Assembly: GCF_021917145.1 (NCBI RefSeq)
Contig: NW_025813848.1
Coordinates: 1-64,000, forward strand
Length of the DNA stretch: 64,000 nucleotides
Direction: 5' to 3'
Origin: Hypomesus transpacificus
Taxonomy: Eukaryota > Chordata > Actinopteri > Osmeriformes > Osmeridae
Positions 1 to 12,239 of the stretch are shown here, one piece after another. Under the pieces are notes generated by a model that saw nothing but the letters and a program-made list of their open reading frames with translations, did not search any database and had not been told where the DNA came from. The position numbers and the translations under genes were made by a program. Every line of letters starts with the position of its first letter. Position 1 is the first letter of the stretch.

Positions 1-219
1 ACAGTCCACCCCCCATTATAAATTCATGATGCAGAGCTAGTCAATAAGACCAAACAGATTCAGTTACAGCATCCAGGTATGAATGGATGACTCAGACACA
101 GCCAGGGATGATGTCACACTGCGGCCGGGGTACGTGATTGGCCGGGATTGGCATTGTAATTCTCCACTCCGTGTTCCAAAAAAGCAAGGTGCACCCGTCC
201 TTCCGGTGGTGGGGAGCCG

Positions 220-317
220 GGAGGGGTGGGGCGCCAGGGAGGGGTGGGGCGCCAGGGAGGGGTGGGGCGGCAGGGAGGGGTGGGGCGGCAGGGAGGGGTG
301 GGGCGGCAGGGAGGGGC
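220..317. repeat. 18-bp G-rich minisatellite
   Basis: About 5.5 tandem copies of an 18-bp unit, gaggggtggggcgccagg, the later copies carrying gcggcagg instead of gcgccagg. The change is shared by adjacent copies, as expected for unit-by-unit expansion. The strand has repeated runs of four G and could form G-quadruplexes. Confidence 0.9.
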
Positions 318-812
318 AATACATTAGTATTCATGGAGCAGGCCTGTGAAGAGACGTCTCTTTGGGGGCGCATCGTCTCACATATTAGATCTCATCTGGA
401 GAATCACTTGCTGCCCCCCCTCCTTCTTCTTCATTCCCCTCTCTCTCCTTCCAACACTCACTACTCAACTACTTAACCCTCCCAAACACACACAACCCAT
501 AAACACACACGCATACAGACACACGCACCACCACACGTACACACACACAGGCTAGCTCCCCTCATTTTACCTCCGCAGTCAGCATGATGGATTACCCTGG
601 CACTTTTTCTGTCTCTCTTTCTCTCACACACACACTTGACAAGAGTGTGTGTCACAGTGTGTGTCGTCCTCTCTTCTGTGTCTGTCATTACTGAACGGGT
701 TCATTGATTCTTCTCTGTATTTTACCCTCATTTCCATGTTTTTCCATCTTTCTTTCGGTCGCTCACATGAAGAACGAAGTGAACTAGTGTATTTGTCCCC
801 TGGGGAGAATTC

Positions 813-869
813 CCTGTGATGTCACATCCAGCTCCTGTGATGTCACATCCAGCTCCTGTGATGTCAGCT
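813..869 (+). repeat. 21-bp direct repeat carrying TGATGTCA sites
   Basis: Two full and one shortened copy of a 21-bp unit beginning cctgtgatgtca. TGATGTCA, a CRE/ATF-like octamer, occurs at 817-824, 838-845 and 859-866, each exactly 21 bp apart. Confidence 0.8.
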
Positions 870-3256
870 CCTCATCCCGTACTCTGTCTAAACACATGAG
901 GGTAGCTTCATTTAATTTGCCCGATACAGTGAAACTCTCAGACACACCTTGAAAATGCTAACTCTGTCACAAATCAAGTGCACCTCATCTATGTCTGGTT
1001 AGGATCTCTTGAAGAGAAGAGACTTGCTGTCCTTTTCTATCTGTTCTCCTCTTTCCCCTCACTCTTCTCGCCCCCCCCCACACACACACACACACCTCCC
1101 CCCTCCTCTCTCTCCTTCCTTTGCCTTATTCCAACGGGGGTGGAGGAGCTTTTAAAGTAATTCTTCTCCACTCTTTTAAGTAGCTCTCTACCTCCTTCCG
1201 GAAGCATCCCACCCTCCCGCCGTCCCATCCTCCTCTCCTTCATGTCCTTATATTAAGGGGACAGGACTGAGTCATACTTTGTCTGAATGAACGGCTAAGT
1301 AACTCTCAGCTCTGTGAACTGAAATTAAAGTAGCAAGCACCCTTTAATACCCCATCCATGTTACAGCTCAATGAATTGTTTCATTAGGCTTGATGGACCA
1401 CAGGACTATGGGAGGACAGGCTGCAGCACACACTCACACGTACACACACAGCCACACACGCACACACACTCAAGCACACACACACACACACATACATACA
1501 GGGCAAGGCAGTGAAAGGTAAACTTGATTCTGTAACTTTGTGCATGTCTTGCAGAGTGATGTCCGTCCACCGCAGTACGAGAAACAGCTTGAGAAGACCT
1601 GTGTGTATGTGTGCATAGAAGTGTGTGTGTTTACATAGGTGTGTGTGTGAGTGCATAGGTGTGCGTGTACGTGTGTGTGTTTTGCACTGCACCACCCGCA
1701 GAAATACTTCCCAGGCGATAATGGGGGAATTTACGAGACACTTTAAACCAGTGATAAAGTTCCTAACGAGAGGTCCAGAGCTGGCTCTTATCTGGGCCAA
1801 GCGCGTTTGCTCAGGTAACCTCCTCCTACGATTGGGCGAGAACAGTCCACGACACGCTCTTGAACGTCACCCAAAGAGTCAACAGGAGATAGCTGGGAAT
1901 GGGGAGGGTGATCATACCATATCCATTCCTTGTGGACTCTGTTCATGAGAGTCATGGTGTTGTCCAGTAAGTACAAAACAGACAACTAGTAGGAGTTTTG
2001 CTGTGGTTACAAGGCATCAATAAAAAGGCCTGCAGTCTCTTCTGTTCTTGTGTGACCTCTTTGGCTGGACAGGAATGGACGTGTATGTGTGTGCGTGTGT
2101 GTGTTTGTGTGTGTGTGTGTGAAAACAGGGCTGTGTTTGGGACGGGACTGTTTGGCCTGAGAGAAAAAAACGATGCGTCAAAAAACATCAACAACCAAAA
2201 CAAATGTGGCGTTGATTGATTTGTGAGCGTTGCATGCTGGGAAGGAGGCTGGGGTGTGGATGTCACTAGGGGGAGGGGGGGGGGGGGCATGTTGTTATGG
2301 TCGATGCAGTGGACAGAGCACCAGCTTCTTATACAGTTCACAAGAAGGAATGTTAACATCAGAGGTCCACGCACACAGAAACACACACACACACACGCAC
2401 GCACACACACACAAGCCAGCAGACTATACACAGACAGACACATATATACACAAACAGAACTGACGGCGTTGTGCATTCACTTGTGGAGAATTCCAAAGTG
2501 CATTTTTACACAGAGATAAGATTCCATTCTCCTAAGGTCAATGTTTTTGAGAGAGAGAGCAGTGAGATGGGGGTGGTGGGAGAGGGGGAGAGGAAAGGGG
2601 GGGGGGGGGGCATTTATACCCCCCCTTATACATGCAATACAATGAAAGCTAAAAACGATATTAAGAAGCGTAGTACATGACTTTCCTTGATTAAAGTCAC
2701 TGATTAAATCCTCATGGTCAAAGTTCCAATGCAAAGACAAAGTTTCACTGAGGAACTATTTCAGACTCCCTAAAATGTAGAGATACAGTTTATAGTCTAG
2801 AGTTATCATTGCTCAGATGTGTGTCTGTGTGTGTGTGTGTGTGTGTGTTGTGGGGTTGGTTGGTTTCCTTTGGGTGTGGTCCTCACTGACACCTTTCCTG
2901 TCAATCCTTTAACTTGCTGCACACACACTTTGTTTTCCTTCCCAGCTACATGACGAAGAGATACATACACACATAAACACACACACACACACACATACAC
3001 ACACTGTCCTGACATAGCGTCCCTCCCTCCTCTAGAACACATTCCAATGATGTCATCAGTGCAAATGCTCAAGACAAGGTCGCTGAGCGGGCAAACATGG
3101 ACCAGTGTGTGTGTGTCAGTGTGTGTGTGTGTGCGCATGGGGGAGTGTTCGTCCTTGTTATCAAGACAATGATATTATAAATGAGTGTGTGTATGTGGAG
3201 GTCAGAGGAGAAGATGGAAGAGATATGGAGGACACGTATCAGGCTCCTCTTCCTCT

Positions 3257-3309
3257 CTCTCTCTCTCTCTCTCTATTTCTCTCTCTCTCTATTTCTCTCT
3301 CTCTCTCCC
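3257..3309. repeat. CT microsatellite, interrupted
   Basis: Pyrimidine dinucleotide tract broken twice by tatttct. It explains the Ser-Leu-rich open frames here. Confidence 0.9.
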
Positions 3310-4299
3310 TCTTCCCCTCCCTCAAACTCCTCATCGTACATCATGCAGTCCACATCAACAGGTCCACAGACAAAAGGAAGGTTGCCCCAGTCCCCCTCAC
3401 GTGTTGATCTGTGGTGTTCTGGTATGCACAGTGTGTATCGTACGTAAACTTTCTGTAAGTAGAGAAGTGTGTGTTTATGTGTGTGTGTGTATTTGTGTGT
3501 GTGTGTGTGATAACAGGAAGTGTGTCTTCTGTGTTGACACAGACATGTGTGGTTGAGCGGTTGAGTGAAATAAACAGATAAATAAACACAGAGCCAGGAG
3601 CAGGGGAGTGTTTTCTGGAGAAAGGATGGATGGGTAGGAGGAGGAAAGAAGATTTTTCCGAAACCCAAACAGGAACACCTGCAGGCCGCCCTGGGGCCAG
3701 GCCCGTCGTCACGACAACCACTCGCAGTGTGTGTAAATAGTTTATAGTGTGGAAGGTTGAAGGGGGGGAGGAGAGGGAAGGGGGGGTTGAGACAGAGGGA
3801 AGGGGGCATAGGTTAGAAGCAGGGAGGGGGGAAGGAAGAACAGGTGGATTGGAGGTGGGGGTGGCGGTTAGAAACAAAACCAGACAGTGTGTATGAGTGA
3901 GAGACACAAAAGATCGTTGAAAGTGAAATCGGTTGGAGATAAGAGATGGACAGAGAGAGAGTGTCTGTATGTGTGCATGCATATGAATGAGTGTGTAAGT
4001 GTGTGTATGTGTGCATGAGAGTAGGCATGTGTGTGTGTGTGTGTGTGTGTATACGGCATATGTGTGTGTGTGTCTCTGTGTTATTTATGTATCATTCCGT
4101 CATAGCTCCAGATGTTCAGGGTCACAGGAGGGCTGTGATCCTTCCCAGTTGTGTCCAGGTGTGGTCTGCAGTGACACACACACACACACGTACATGTACA
4201 CGTACACGTACACACATACTCATGAACACTGCACATGCTCACAAACTGCACACATGCATATACACTTGTATAGTACATATATAAACACACACATGCAGC

Positions 4300-4415
4300 A
4301 TAGAGGGAGGGGGTGGAGGGGGCAGGGTAGAGGGTGGAGGTGGAGGGGGCAGCGTAGAGGGTGGGGGTGGAGGGGGGCAGGGTTGAGGGTGGGGGTGGAG
4401 GGGGGCAGGGTAGAG
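4300..4415. repeat. G-rich minisatellite
   Basis: Tandem imperfect copies of a roughly 28 to 30-bp unit of the form gggcagggtagagggtggaggt. The translated Gly/Arg/Trp-rich frame is a by-product. Confidence 0.8.
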
Positions 4416-4719
4416 GGAGGTGTCCTTTTCCCAGTGTTATCAGTCCTCAGTGTTTACTCAGATTCCTGCTCCCTGATATTATCAGTAAATAAGTCTTAGT
4501 CCCAGAGAGATGTACTCTCAGGCCCAGCCACCAATGACCCCCGCCACACACACACACACACTCTTCTGTCTCACCCTCCATAACTCTCTCACTATCTCTA
4601 TTTCTTCACATTAGTCCAGTCCTAATGACTGTGGTAATGACAGAACAGAGCAGTTTAATGAACTTCTATATCACCCACTGGTGTGGCATATTGCCCTTCA
4701 CTGTCTTCCTGCACTCCTT

Positions 4720-4748
4720 CTCACTCACTCACTCACTCACTCACTCAC

Positions 4749-4796
<48 letters not shown>
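4720..4796. repeat. Compound (ACTC)n-(CT)n microsatellite
   Basis: About seven copies of ACTC lead directly into an uninterrupted CT dinucleotide run of about 45 bp. Pyrimidine-rich DNA continues to about 5030. Confidence 0.9.
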
Positions 4797-4798
<2 letters not shown>

Positions 4799-5656
4799 CT
4801 CTCCCTTTCTCTGTCTTTCCCTTTCTCTTATTTCTTGCAAGAGGACAAGAGGGAGACATGGAGGAGAGAGAGACACAAGAGGAACGGGAAGAAACTCAAA
4901 GGTTTCTCTCTCTCCTCTCGCTTTTCTCTCCCCTCTCATGTACCCCACTCCTCTCGTCCCTTGCTTCTCCTCATCTCTCTTCTTCCCTCGCTACTTTCCC
5001 TCCCTCTCTTCCTCCCTTTCTCTCTCCCAGAGACAGAGTGATGAGACAGTAGAGAGCAGACAATGTCGGTTCACCCTGGTAATTTGGAGAGAGGACGGAA
5101 GTCCCCCCCCCATGCACACACCCACACAACCCCCACCAGACAGAAGACTGCTGGTGATTCACCAGCCAGCGTGATGAAGGGTGGTGACCCCAATTTGAAA
5201 GAGGGAGGAGGAAGAGAAGGAGAGAAGGATGATGGGTAGAGGGGGGTGAGGAGGCGACATACGTCAGTGTCTCTGGCTAGTGGGCAGATGTCCTTGTCCC
5301 AGACTCAAATAACTCAACTCTCAGGGAGTGACTGAGAGAAAGAAAAGAATAAGAGAGTTCGAAATATCTAGAGAGAGCAAGGGGGATAGAGGCTGGGGGG
5401 TGGGGGGTGTTGAGAAAAAGGAAAGGGAAGAGAGGGGTATGTGAGAGGAATCCAGAAATTGAGATTGGAGGACTGTGCTAAAGGGGCAGAGGGGTAAAGG
5501 AGGGTTATGGGGACGGGAGAAAGAGTTCAATTATAAGCAATTAGGTCTGGCTTCAGGGCAAGCATGAAAATACATTTTTGATGATCTCAAAGAACGAGAC
5601 AGAAAAGAGGGAAGGAGATAACGTGAAGGGAGAGAAGAAGGAGAGGGACTTGGGGC

Positions 5657-5677
5657 GGGGGGGGGGGGGGGGGGGGG
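5657..5677 (+). repeat. Poly(G) run, 21 bases
   Basis: Uninterrupted guanines inside a G/A-rich tract. The length is likely to vary or be mis-sequenced. Confidence 0.9.
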
Positions 5678-5837
5678 AAGGAGGAGGAAGAGTATGAGGA
5701 GGCTCTTGTGGGAAGATCCCTGGTCTTCAGACAGACAGTTAATGACCATAGGAAGTCAGACCCTGGTAGGAATGTGATGTGCAGGCTGATTAAATAGCTG
5801 CCCTTCAAACCAGACAGCTAGCCTGCTTCCCCTGCTG

Positions 5838-5838
<1 letters not shown>

Positions 5839-5907
<69 letters not shown>
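5839..5907. repeat. (CA)n microsatellite
   Basis: Uninterrupted CA dinucleotide repeat of about 69 bp. Confidence 0.95.
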
Positions 5908-5909
<2 letters not shown>

Positions 5910-6619
5910 AAGAGAACTAGGCTCCCAAAGATTACTTTGAAGTCATTGCTTTTGGAGAACTCACAAGTTCTTCAAATGGTGGAATGGTTCTGGTTAGAAC
6001 CTCTGTGTTCTACCGTGAACCATAAAAGGTTCTTCAAGTTTGTATTTTTCCTTTGAGCACAACCTAAGAACACTGACTGGTTTAATAAGAGTCACACCTC
6101 CACTATGTGACTGTGTGGTGATGCAGGCCGGGGGGCCGGGGAAGAACTCCCTCTGCCCTCCTGCTCATCGGACAGGAATGTTATTCAACATAACAAGATG
6201 CTGGAAATAATAACAGTTTTAGCGGGCATAGTTAGAGTCAGTTTTGGGTCCTTTCCCAAAAGGAAACCATGTCTTTGATATTGACTGTCGACTTCCTGTT
6301 TTTAACTAATTAATGATTGGAGCTGTGAAGTCTCATCATGGCCCGATTTTGAACTGCTGGTTCTGAACGCCTGGTTCTAAATGCTTGGTTCTGCTACTCT
6401 GGCTGCCAGGAGGCCTGAGGTTCTAACAGGTCTTCTGCATCATGAGACAGTTCATGTTTAAAGATCAACAACATGAAACAACACATTTAGGCAGACCTTA
6501 TTGTCATGATAATAATTGCAAATTAGATTTCTAACGCCACATTCTCGACCCAATAGGATACATTGTACACAATGTGAATTACAATATAAATGATCTCCCA
6601 AAACTTTATTGGACTACAC

Positions 6620-6790
6620 CAGGGCTACCCAATCATGTTCCTGGATTGCTTCCCTGCTGAAGGGTTTCCTTCCATCCACAGTTGTTTATCTTATCCACTA
6701 GTTAATTATTTGAATGAGGTGTGCTGGATGAGGATTGGAATGAAAGTCTATTGGTCTGTGTCTCTCCAGGAACATGGTTGGGCTGTCCGG
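6620..6790. mobile_element. hAT-like MITE, degraded
   Basis: The left end reads cagggctacccaatcatgtt and the right end, reverse-complemented, reads as a diverged copy of it (ggaacatggttgggctgtcc on the plus strand). This is the same end type as the element at 31607-31810. The interior carries no coding capacity. Confidence 0.55.
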
Positions 6791-7255
6791 ATATAGACTA
6801 TCCCAGTAGGGACAAAAAACTGAAGATGGTGTGGAAATTGCCTACATGTTAAAATAATGCCCCTGTAAGCAATTGATACTTGCCAGTGTCTTCATTCTGG
6901 ACCAACCTGGAGAAGCTGGCATACTTCTGGAGGATTCAGCGAACAAGGCAGTTCTATCCTGCCGTTCTCTGATTGGCAAATGCCAATGACATCACGGGGT
7001 CCAGGCCATCCAATCAGCAGAGAGGACCTGTGTCAGCGGCCATCAGCATCACAGACAATCATTAGCAGCTTCTTCCTGTGTTTAGTCCTGGGGGAGAGGG
7101 AGGGGTGCTCAGGGGGTCCCTGGCCTTTGATGTAGATACATGAAGATAACTTTAATCTCCAGCTAATTAGAGACCCCCTCCCCCCACACACACTAAGACC
7201 ACCACCCTCCTCTATCCTCATATGGTTTCCTGTCTAGACCAAGAACCATAACAAC

Positions 7256-7392
7256 CCACAACCCCTCCACCCAAACCTGACAAGCCCCCTACACCCAAAC
7301 TTGCCAACCCCCTTACACCCAACACTGACAACCCCCCTAAACCCAACACTGACAACCCCCCTAAACCCAACACTGACAACCCCTCCACACAC
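7256..7392. repeat. Minisatellite of about 24 bp unit
   Basis: Tandem copies built on cccaacactgacaacccccc, preceded by more diverged copies containing aaacctgacaagcc. Non-coding. Confidence 0.8.
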
Positions 7393-10155
7393 CCCCAACC
7401 CTCCTCAAAAAGGTAAGAGACGTTTCTCAAAAACAACTAAGACATCACTAATAGTGAAGATAGACCTTCAACATCCAGGCCTTGCCATTCTATTTAGAAG
7501 TACGGCACAGAACTTATCTTGGGCCTCTAGTCCAATCAGTGCTGTTGTTTGCATTTGAGGCTCCGGTATCCAGGGGCTCTCAGCTGGCACACTCACCCAT
7601 CCAGCTCTTTATCTTCCTGGCCACTTGAGCCACGGAAGTTAGCCTGCCGCAAGCAGCGCCTGGAGCTCACAATCACTGGAGTCGCTCCAACATTCCCCCG
7701 CTGGCAAGTCAAACAAACCTGGAGGTCTGGATGGCTGTGACTCAGTTCTTCATGTGTATGTGTGTGTGTGCCAGTCTGTGTGCCTGCCTGTTTACAGGCT
7801 CCGGCAAACAGCAGCTAGTTTGATGAATGTGCCATAGTTTCATACACAACATCCTGCCTACCTTCCTAGCGCCCCACCAGCCCAGGAGACCCTCCATCGT
7901 GTCTATCCTGATCCTGCAACCAGGTTAGCTGTGAAAACACACATATTCATATCCACTCCTGTAGCGGTTCTGTCCCCCGTTAGCCCATGTGATGGGCTGC
8001 TGTTGACGTGTGTCCAAACCTGCCAAGAGGGTTTTGCAACAGCCCAGTGGAGCGAAGCAAGAAGCTGTGTCTGCTCCCATTTACTCTCCAACGGGCTGTG
8101 GGAATTCCTCGGTGGACCACAGATGTCATACTGGACGCTGGACACGGTCACGTGTAGAGTTTTGGATCCAGAAACATCCAGAGGTCACAATATGAGGCGC
8201 ATTGGATTTGGGCCCGAGTTTCGATTCTCAGGACTGGCCCATTGATTAAATTCTCCTGGTATAGTCTAAACCAAGCACACCCCAAATGTTATTATTTAAG
8301 TGTGTTCTGTATGTGTGTGCATTGGGGAGGAATTTCTCAGCCTTGCAGCAGCATAGAATCGGGATATCTTGCAGCGTCCTAGAGGTGACCAGCCAGACGT
8401 TTTAAAGGGGACAGGAGTGGGGTTGGGAATAATGTGGGGGGGGGGAGGCCTGGGGCACACAGTGATTAAGTGGATGTGGCCATGTATTTTTATAAGTTAT
8501 CACAGACACTTTACAGGAAGTGAGAGAGGGCCACAAACAGGAAGGAGCGGAATGTGTTTCCTGTCCGCTCATGGTGTTAGACGGAGCAGATTCCTTGTAC
8601 CAACGTGACACACACACACATTTGTATATAGTTTTCACACACACATATACACACACGCACACACACAAGGATATTTTCCACTGGAGTGAGGGTGAAGCAG
8701 AGTTCCAGGAGAGAGCAGCAGAGAGAGTGGGTAGCGGAGAGACAGGGTGCCCCTATGCTCTGTGGAAGAAAGTTCTGTCTCCACTAGAACAAAGTGACCA
8801 TCAGTTTAGGTTCTGGGTATTAGCAAGTATGAGACAACCAGCTGATTGGAGAGTGTTCAACAAACACATCAACCAAAAAAATGACCATCTCAGAAACACA
8901 ACGGTATTAGCAAAGTCCCTCTGAGGCATGAAGGTCACAGGACAGAATTTATAGTATAGAGGAAAAACAATGATAACATATTTGACCTGCGTATAGACCC
9001 ACGATTGTCATCAGAACACTACATAGGTTACAGTAGAAATGCATATGTGTATATGAATGAATAATAAGATAATACACAAACAGATAATAAGGAAGATAAT
9101 AAATAATATCAGCTGATCTACTGATAGTGATACATAAGCACATCCAAACATAGATCTCTCCCCCAGCGGTTCTCTCCACAGTCACGGTTCACATTAAACT
9201 CCCCACAAATTGACTTGGGAAGCCTCATAAAATGATCATTCAACAAACAACAACAAACACAGACAGACACAAACTAAGATCCTCTCAGGCACACGCGCAG
9301 CTGAAACCTCTCACAACAAGACGAATAAATCACTGCAACCAGACTTAACATTCAGATGACTTGTGCATTTCATCCTTGATCTTTCAAACGAACAAGCGCC
9401 TGTTAGTGTGTGTGTGTGCGCAACGGAGTAGCTGGCTGCTGCAGGCAGGCCAATCACAGTTGCCCGAGAGCGAATACAAAATTAACATTGGTCGTCCTTG
9501 AGGACTTCCTGATTGAATCACAGAGGGTCGATGACGTCATAGGGTTTCACTGTGTGTGTGTGTGTGCCCATGGGGATGAGTCACACTTACTCTTTTCATT
9601 GATGATTGTCTGTGCCTCAACAGAGTGGTCAGGATAACCAAGACCCGCCTAATGGTATTCCAATAAAATGATTTACTGGAAATGCACAAACACACCTTTT
9701 AGGCAGATTAAAATACTGCTGTGTAGCCCATGATAAATTTGTTTCATAATAATGACAAATCCATAAGTCCTATATATGCACTCAGGGAGATGTGACCAAC
9801 TCCAGACCTTAAATGGAGTCACATTCAGATTTTCTGTTTACTTTTACTTCCATTACTGAGAAGACAATATTTACTCATCTGTATTTGGGCAACTTTAGAT
9901 ATATAATAACTGACTCAGGGAGATGGAGCAAGCAGAGAAAATCGAGTGACAAGGCCTGCTAAGGACCCTTGTACCAGCCTCCCTCAGAACTGCATGTTTG
10001 GTATGGATGGGTGTGTGTAGTGGGGGGACACTTTGACTCCTGAACTCTGGTCCCGCAGCCCAATCGGAATCTCAACATATGGGCCTACCACTGGTAGTTC
10101 AGTTTATCAGACGTCCTAAGTTAAATCTTACAGGCTGATTTAAGCAAGTGACAAA

Positions 10156-10161
10156 TTTATT
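10156..10161 (-). promoter_or_regulatory. Possible poly(A) signal of gemin7
   Basis: AATAAA on the minus strand, about 300 bases past the gemin7 stop codon. No other minus-strand AATAAA was noticed closer to the stop. Confidence 0.4.
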
Positions 10162-10463
10162 CAAAACTAATATTGTGCTTGTAAGTGCTTATTTACATTT
10201 AATAGAGTGTTATTTTTAGTACAGCGTGAAACATAACCCAAAGGACTTGGTAAAGGCAAAACAAAAGTGGCAACCTATGAACAAAAACTATATTTGCACT
10301 CCCTCTAGTGGTGGTTTAACTGCTTGGCAAAATAAATCTGAACGGAAGTACATAAAGAAAAGTTGAAAACAAACTATTAAAATACGTCTCAGCCCAAAAC
10401 TCATCTGCCCAACAAATTGCAGTCTGAAAACCCGCCAAACGGGAAATCAATTTCATTTTTCTA

Positions 10464-10850
10464 TCAAACATCAAACGAGTAAGAGATTACGTCTTGGCAT
10501 CTGAGGAGCGCTTCTTTCTGTACTCCTATAGGAGTATGCAACTCAGAAACCTGAAAATTTAGCACATCAATGTCCGAGGCTCCAAACTTGGCCTTAACTT
10601 TAACTTTTTCGTACATGTGGAACTCTACTTGTCTGTTGGTCATAGCTATGAGCGTTCTCATGAAGTTCTCTCTCATTTCAGATCGCACACGCTGCTCTTG
10701 TTGGAAATGAACGGAGTCTATCACACATCCCGTAGAAGCGGAGATTGTGGTTTGGCAAAGGGCAATAAATCTTGGGGAGCTACGATCAAAACCGCAGCTG
10801 TTCGGATCCGGGCCTCGAGGCAAGCGGAGCACAGATACCGGAGTTCTCAT
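10464..10850 (-). CDS. gemin7: Gem-associated protein 7 (Gemin7)
   Basis: Gemin7 is a subunit of the SMN complex, which loads Sm cores onto spliceosomal snRNAs in the cytoplasm. It has an Sm-like fold and pairs with Gemin6. The 128-residue protein is close to the human length (about 131). Family signatures visible are VLRLPRGPD at residues 7-15, an Sm-like strand block containing KFGASDIDVLNFQVSELHTP, and the C-terminal GVQKEALLRCQDVISYSF. The start was chosen because a good splice acceptor (tgcttccag) lies 9 bases upstream of the ATG (AG at 10861-10860) and the sequence beyond it loses similarity, so the coding region is in one exon. A likely 5' UTR exon ends at 11040. No lesion is seen. Identification is by family recognition, not by a search. 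Confidence 0.93.
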   Translation of the reverse strand: MRTPVSVLRLPRGPDPNSCGFDRSSPRFIALCQTTISASTGCVIDSVHFQQEQRVRSEMRENFMRTLIAMTNRQVEFHMYEKVKVKAKFGASDIDVLNFQVSELHTPIGVQKEALLRCQDVISYSFDV

Positions 10851-11039
10851 AATGTTTCTCTGGAAGCACAAACAAACAATTAAGATCACGAAGATCAGAT
10901 CACAAATACGGAACTGACAGTCACAGACACAATAATGCACATACATTGTTAGACAAGTTGGGATCTAACAATAGCTCAATTTACTCAATTACAACATTAA
11001 CATAAAATAGCCTACACGTTTTCAACTTCTCCACCTTAC

Positions 11040-11130
11040 CAAACGTCGCTTGCTACAGTTCCTTTAGTTCTTCTTCTTTCCGTTTTTATGGAAATCATCG
11101 GTGTTTAATGGCGGTTGGCATGTTACGTTA
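11040..11130 (-). promoter_or_regulatory. gemin7: Probable gemin7 5' UTR exon and promoter region
   Basis: On the minus strand a consensus donor (g|gtaagg) ends a putative exon at 11040, which would splice to the acceptor at 10860. The transcription start is not identifiable. The upstream part overlaps a dispersed-repeat-like block at about 11068-11170. Confidence 0.45.
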
Positions 11131-11170
11131 TTGGTGCTTTACCGCCCTCTTCTGTGCTGGAGTGTGTATC
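11068..11170. repeat. Dispersed-repeat-like block at gemin7 promoter
   Basis: Contains aatggcggttggca followed by tgctttaccgccctcttctg, ending near ctggagtgtgtatcag. I recall this arrangement as a widely dispersed fish repeat end, but that is from memory only and no search was possible. Confidence 0.35.
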
Positions 11171-11586
11171 AGAGACAACGATGCTTAACCATTCTCCTTC
11201 AGCCTCGTGTAAAGAGAATCCCCCCATTGCAGTGGGCTACATAGGAAGCTGTCAGAGCAGTTCATTTTTGCCACTGCTATACTGACAAAATGGCGTCGTA
11301 AACAGTAAAGTCACGTGACGTACGGAACATGTCGTTCCCAAACCACTTTTCTTCATGTTGTAAATGTTATATCCTCTTTGTCACTGCGATATCAGTGCTT
11401 TGTCGGCACAATGGATCTAGCTAGCAAAACAAACCCAGCCCGCCAGAACGGAAGTGGATTGCATATAGGGGAGTAGGAAGTAGAGCGGAAACGGCTCATG
11501 AACTTGTCAATAGCAAAGCCATAGAAAAAGTTTTTACTGTATTAGCCTATCTCTTAAGATGCCTTGTGGATTTATTTTAAAGAGTC

Positions 11587-12239
11587 ATGGAGATTGAAGG
11601 CATGCAAACACCCCACATTTTCATCTCTGTGGATGAGGTGGGTTTCAACTTGCCCAAAACATGGCGAGAGGAAGGAATGTGATTGGGAAGAGAGCCACAG
11701 TGGATGTCCCGGGCCAGAGGGGTACCAACATCACAATGTGCGCAGCAATATCCACTGATGGAATGCTATTACACAAACCACTAATTGGGCCATACAACAC
11801 TGAGCGTCTCCTTGCATTCCTGCTTGATCTCTATGGAAGGGTTGTGCTAGGTGAGGAAAGGGATGCAGAGAGAAGAAACCAGCCAACATTTGTAATTGTA
11901 TGGGACAATGTGGCATTTCACCACTCCCATGCAGTCACCGAGTGGTTTGCAGCCCATCCCAGAATGGTGTCTTTTTTCCTCCCATCCTACTCTCCATTGC
12001 TCAAACCCATAGAATGATTATTTTCCTCATGGAAGTGTAAGGTTTATGACCACCATCCACATAAACAAAGGTCCCTCCTGGACGCAATGAATGCTGGATG
12101 CCTGGACACATCAGCAGAAGATGGCTAGGGATGGATCAGGCATGCCAGAAGATTCTTTCCAAGGTGTATTGCCCCAGATGACATAAGATGTGATGAGGAT
12201 GAGAACCTGTGGTCAAATGCAGAAGACCAAGTAGAGTAG
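11587..12239 (+). pseudogene. Decayed IS630/Tc1-mariner-type (DD35E) transposase
   Basis: A 5'-truncated transposase catalytic domain. The first acidic motif is ISVDEVGFN (near 11620-11645), the second is IVWDNVAFHH (near 11895-11925) and the third is SPLLKPIE, ending at 12017. Thirty-five residues separate the second Asp and the Glu, so the triad is DD35E. Three lesions kill it. A frameshift near 11668 joins KTW to RGRNVIGKR. An in-frame TGA follows KPIE directly at 12018-12020. An in-frame TAG occurs near 12127. The homologous frame ends with a stop at 12237-12239. The N-terminal DNA-binding half is missing, and no terminal inverted repeats were found. The triad residues themselves survive, so decay is moderate. 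The superfamily assignment rests on the motif pattern. Confidence 0.8.

Larger units (their letters stand above)
1..5300. other. Gene-free, microsatellite-rich stretch
   Basis: I see no conserved protein, RNA gene or convincing exon here. The stretch alternates unique AT/GC-balanced DNA with many CA/TG tracts (for example near 480-550, 1430-1500, 2080-2120, 2380-2415, 2820-2850, 2975-3005, 3470-3510, 4025-4075), CT tracts and short G runs (2276-2287, 2599-2610). Open frames in it are His-Thr, Cys-Val or Ser-Leu translations of these repeats. Confidence 0.7.
5300..10155. other. Gene-free stretch with repeats
   Basis: I see no recognisable coding exon. The stretch holds a 21-base G run, a long CA repeat, a MITE-like element at about 6620-6790, a short minisatellite at about 7256-7392, and otherwise unremarkable intergenic sequence. 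It lies downstream of gemin7, which reads toward it. Confidence 0.6.
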
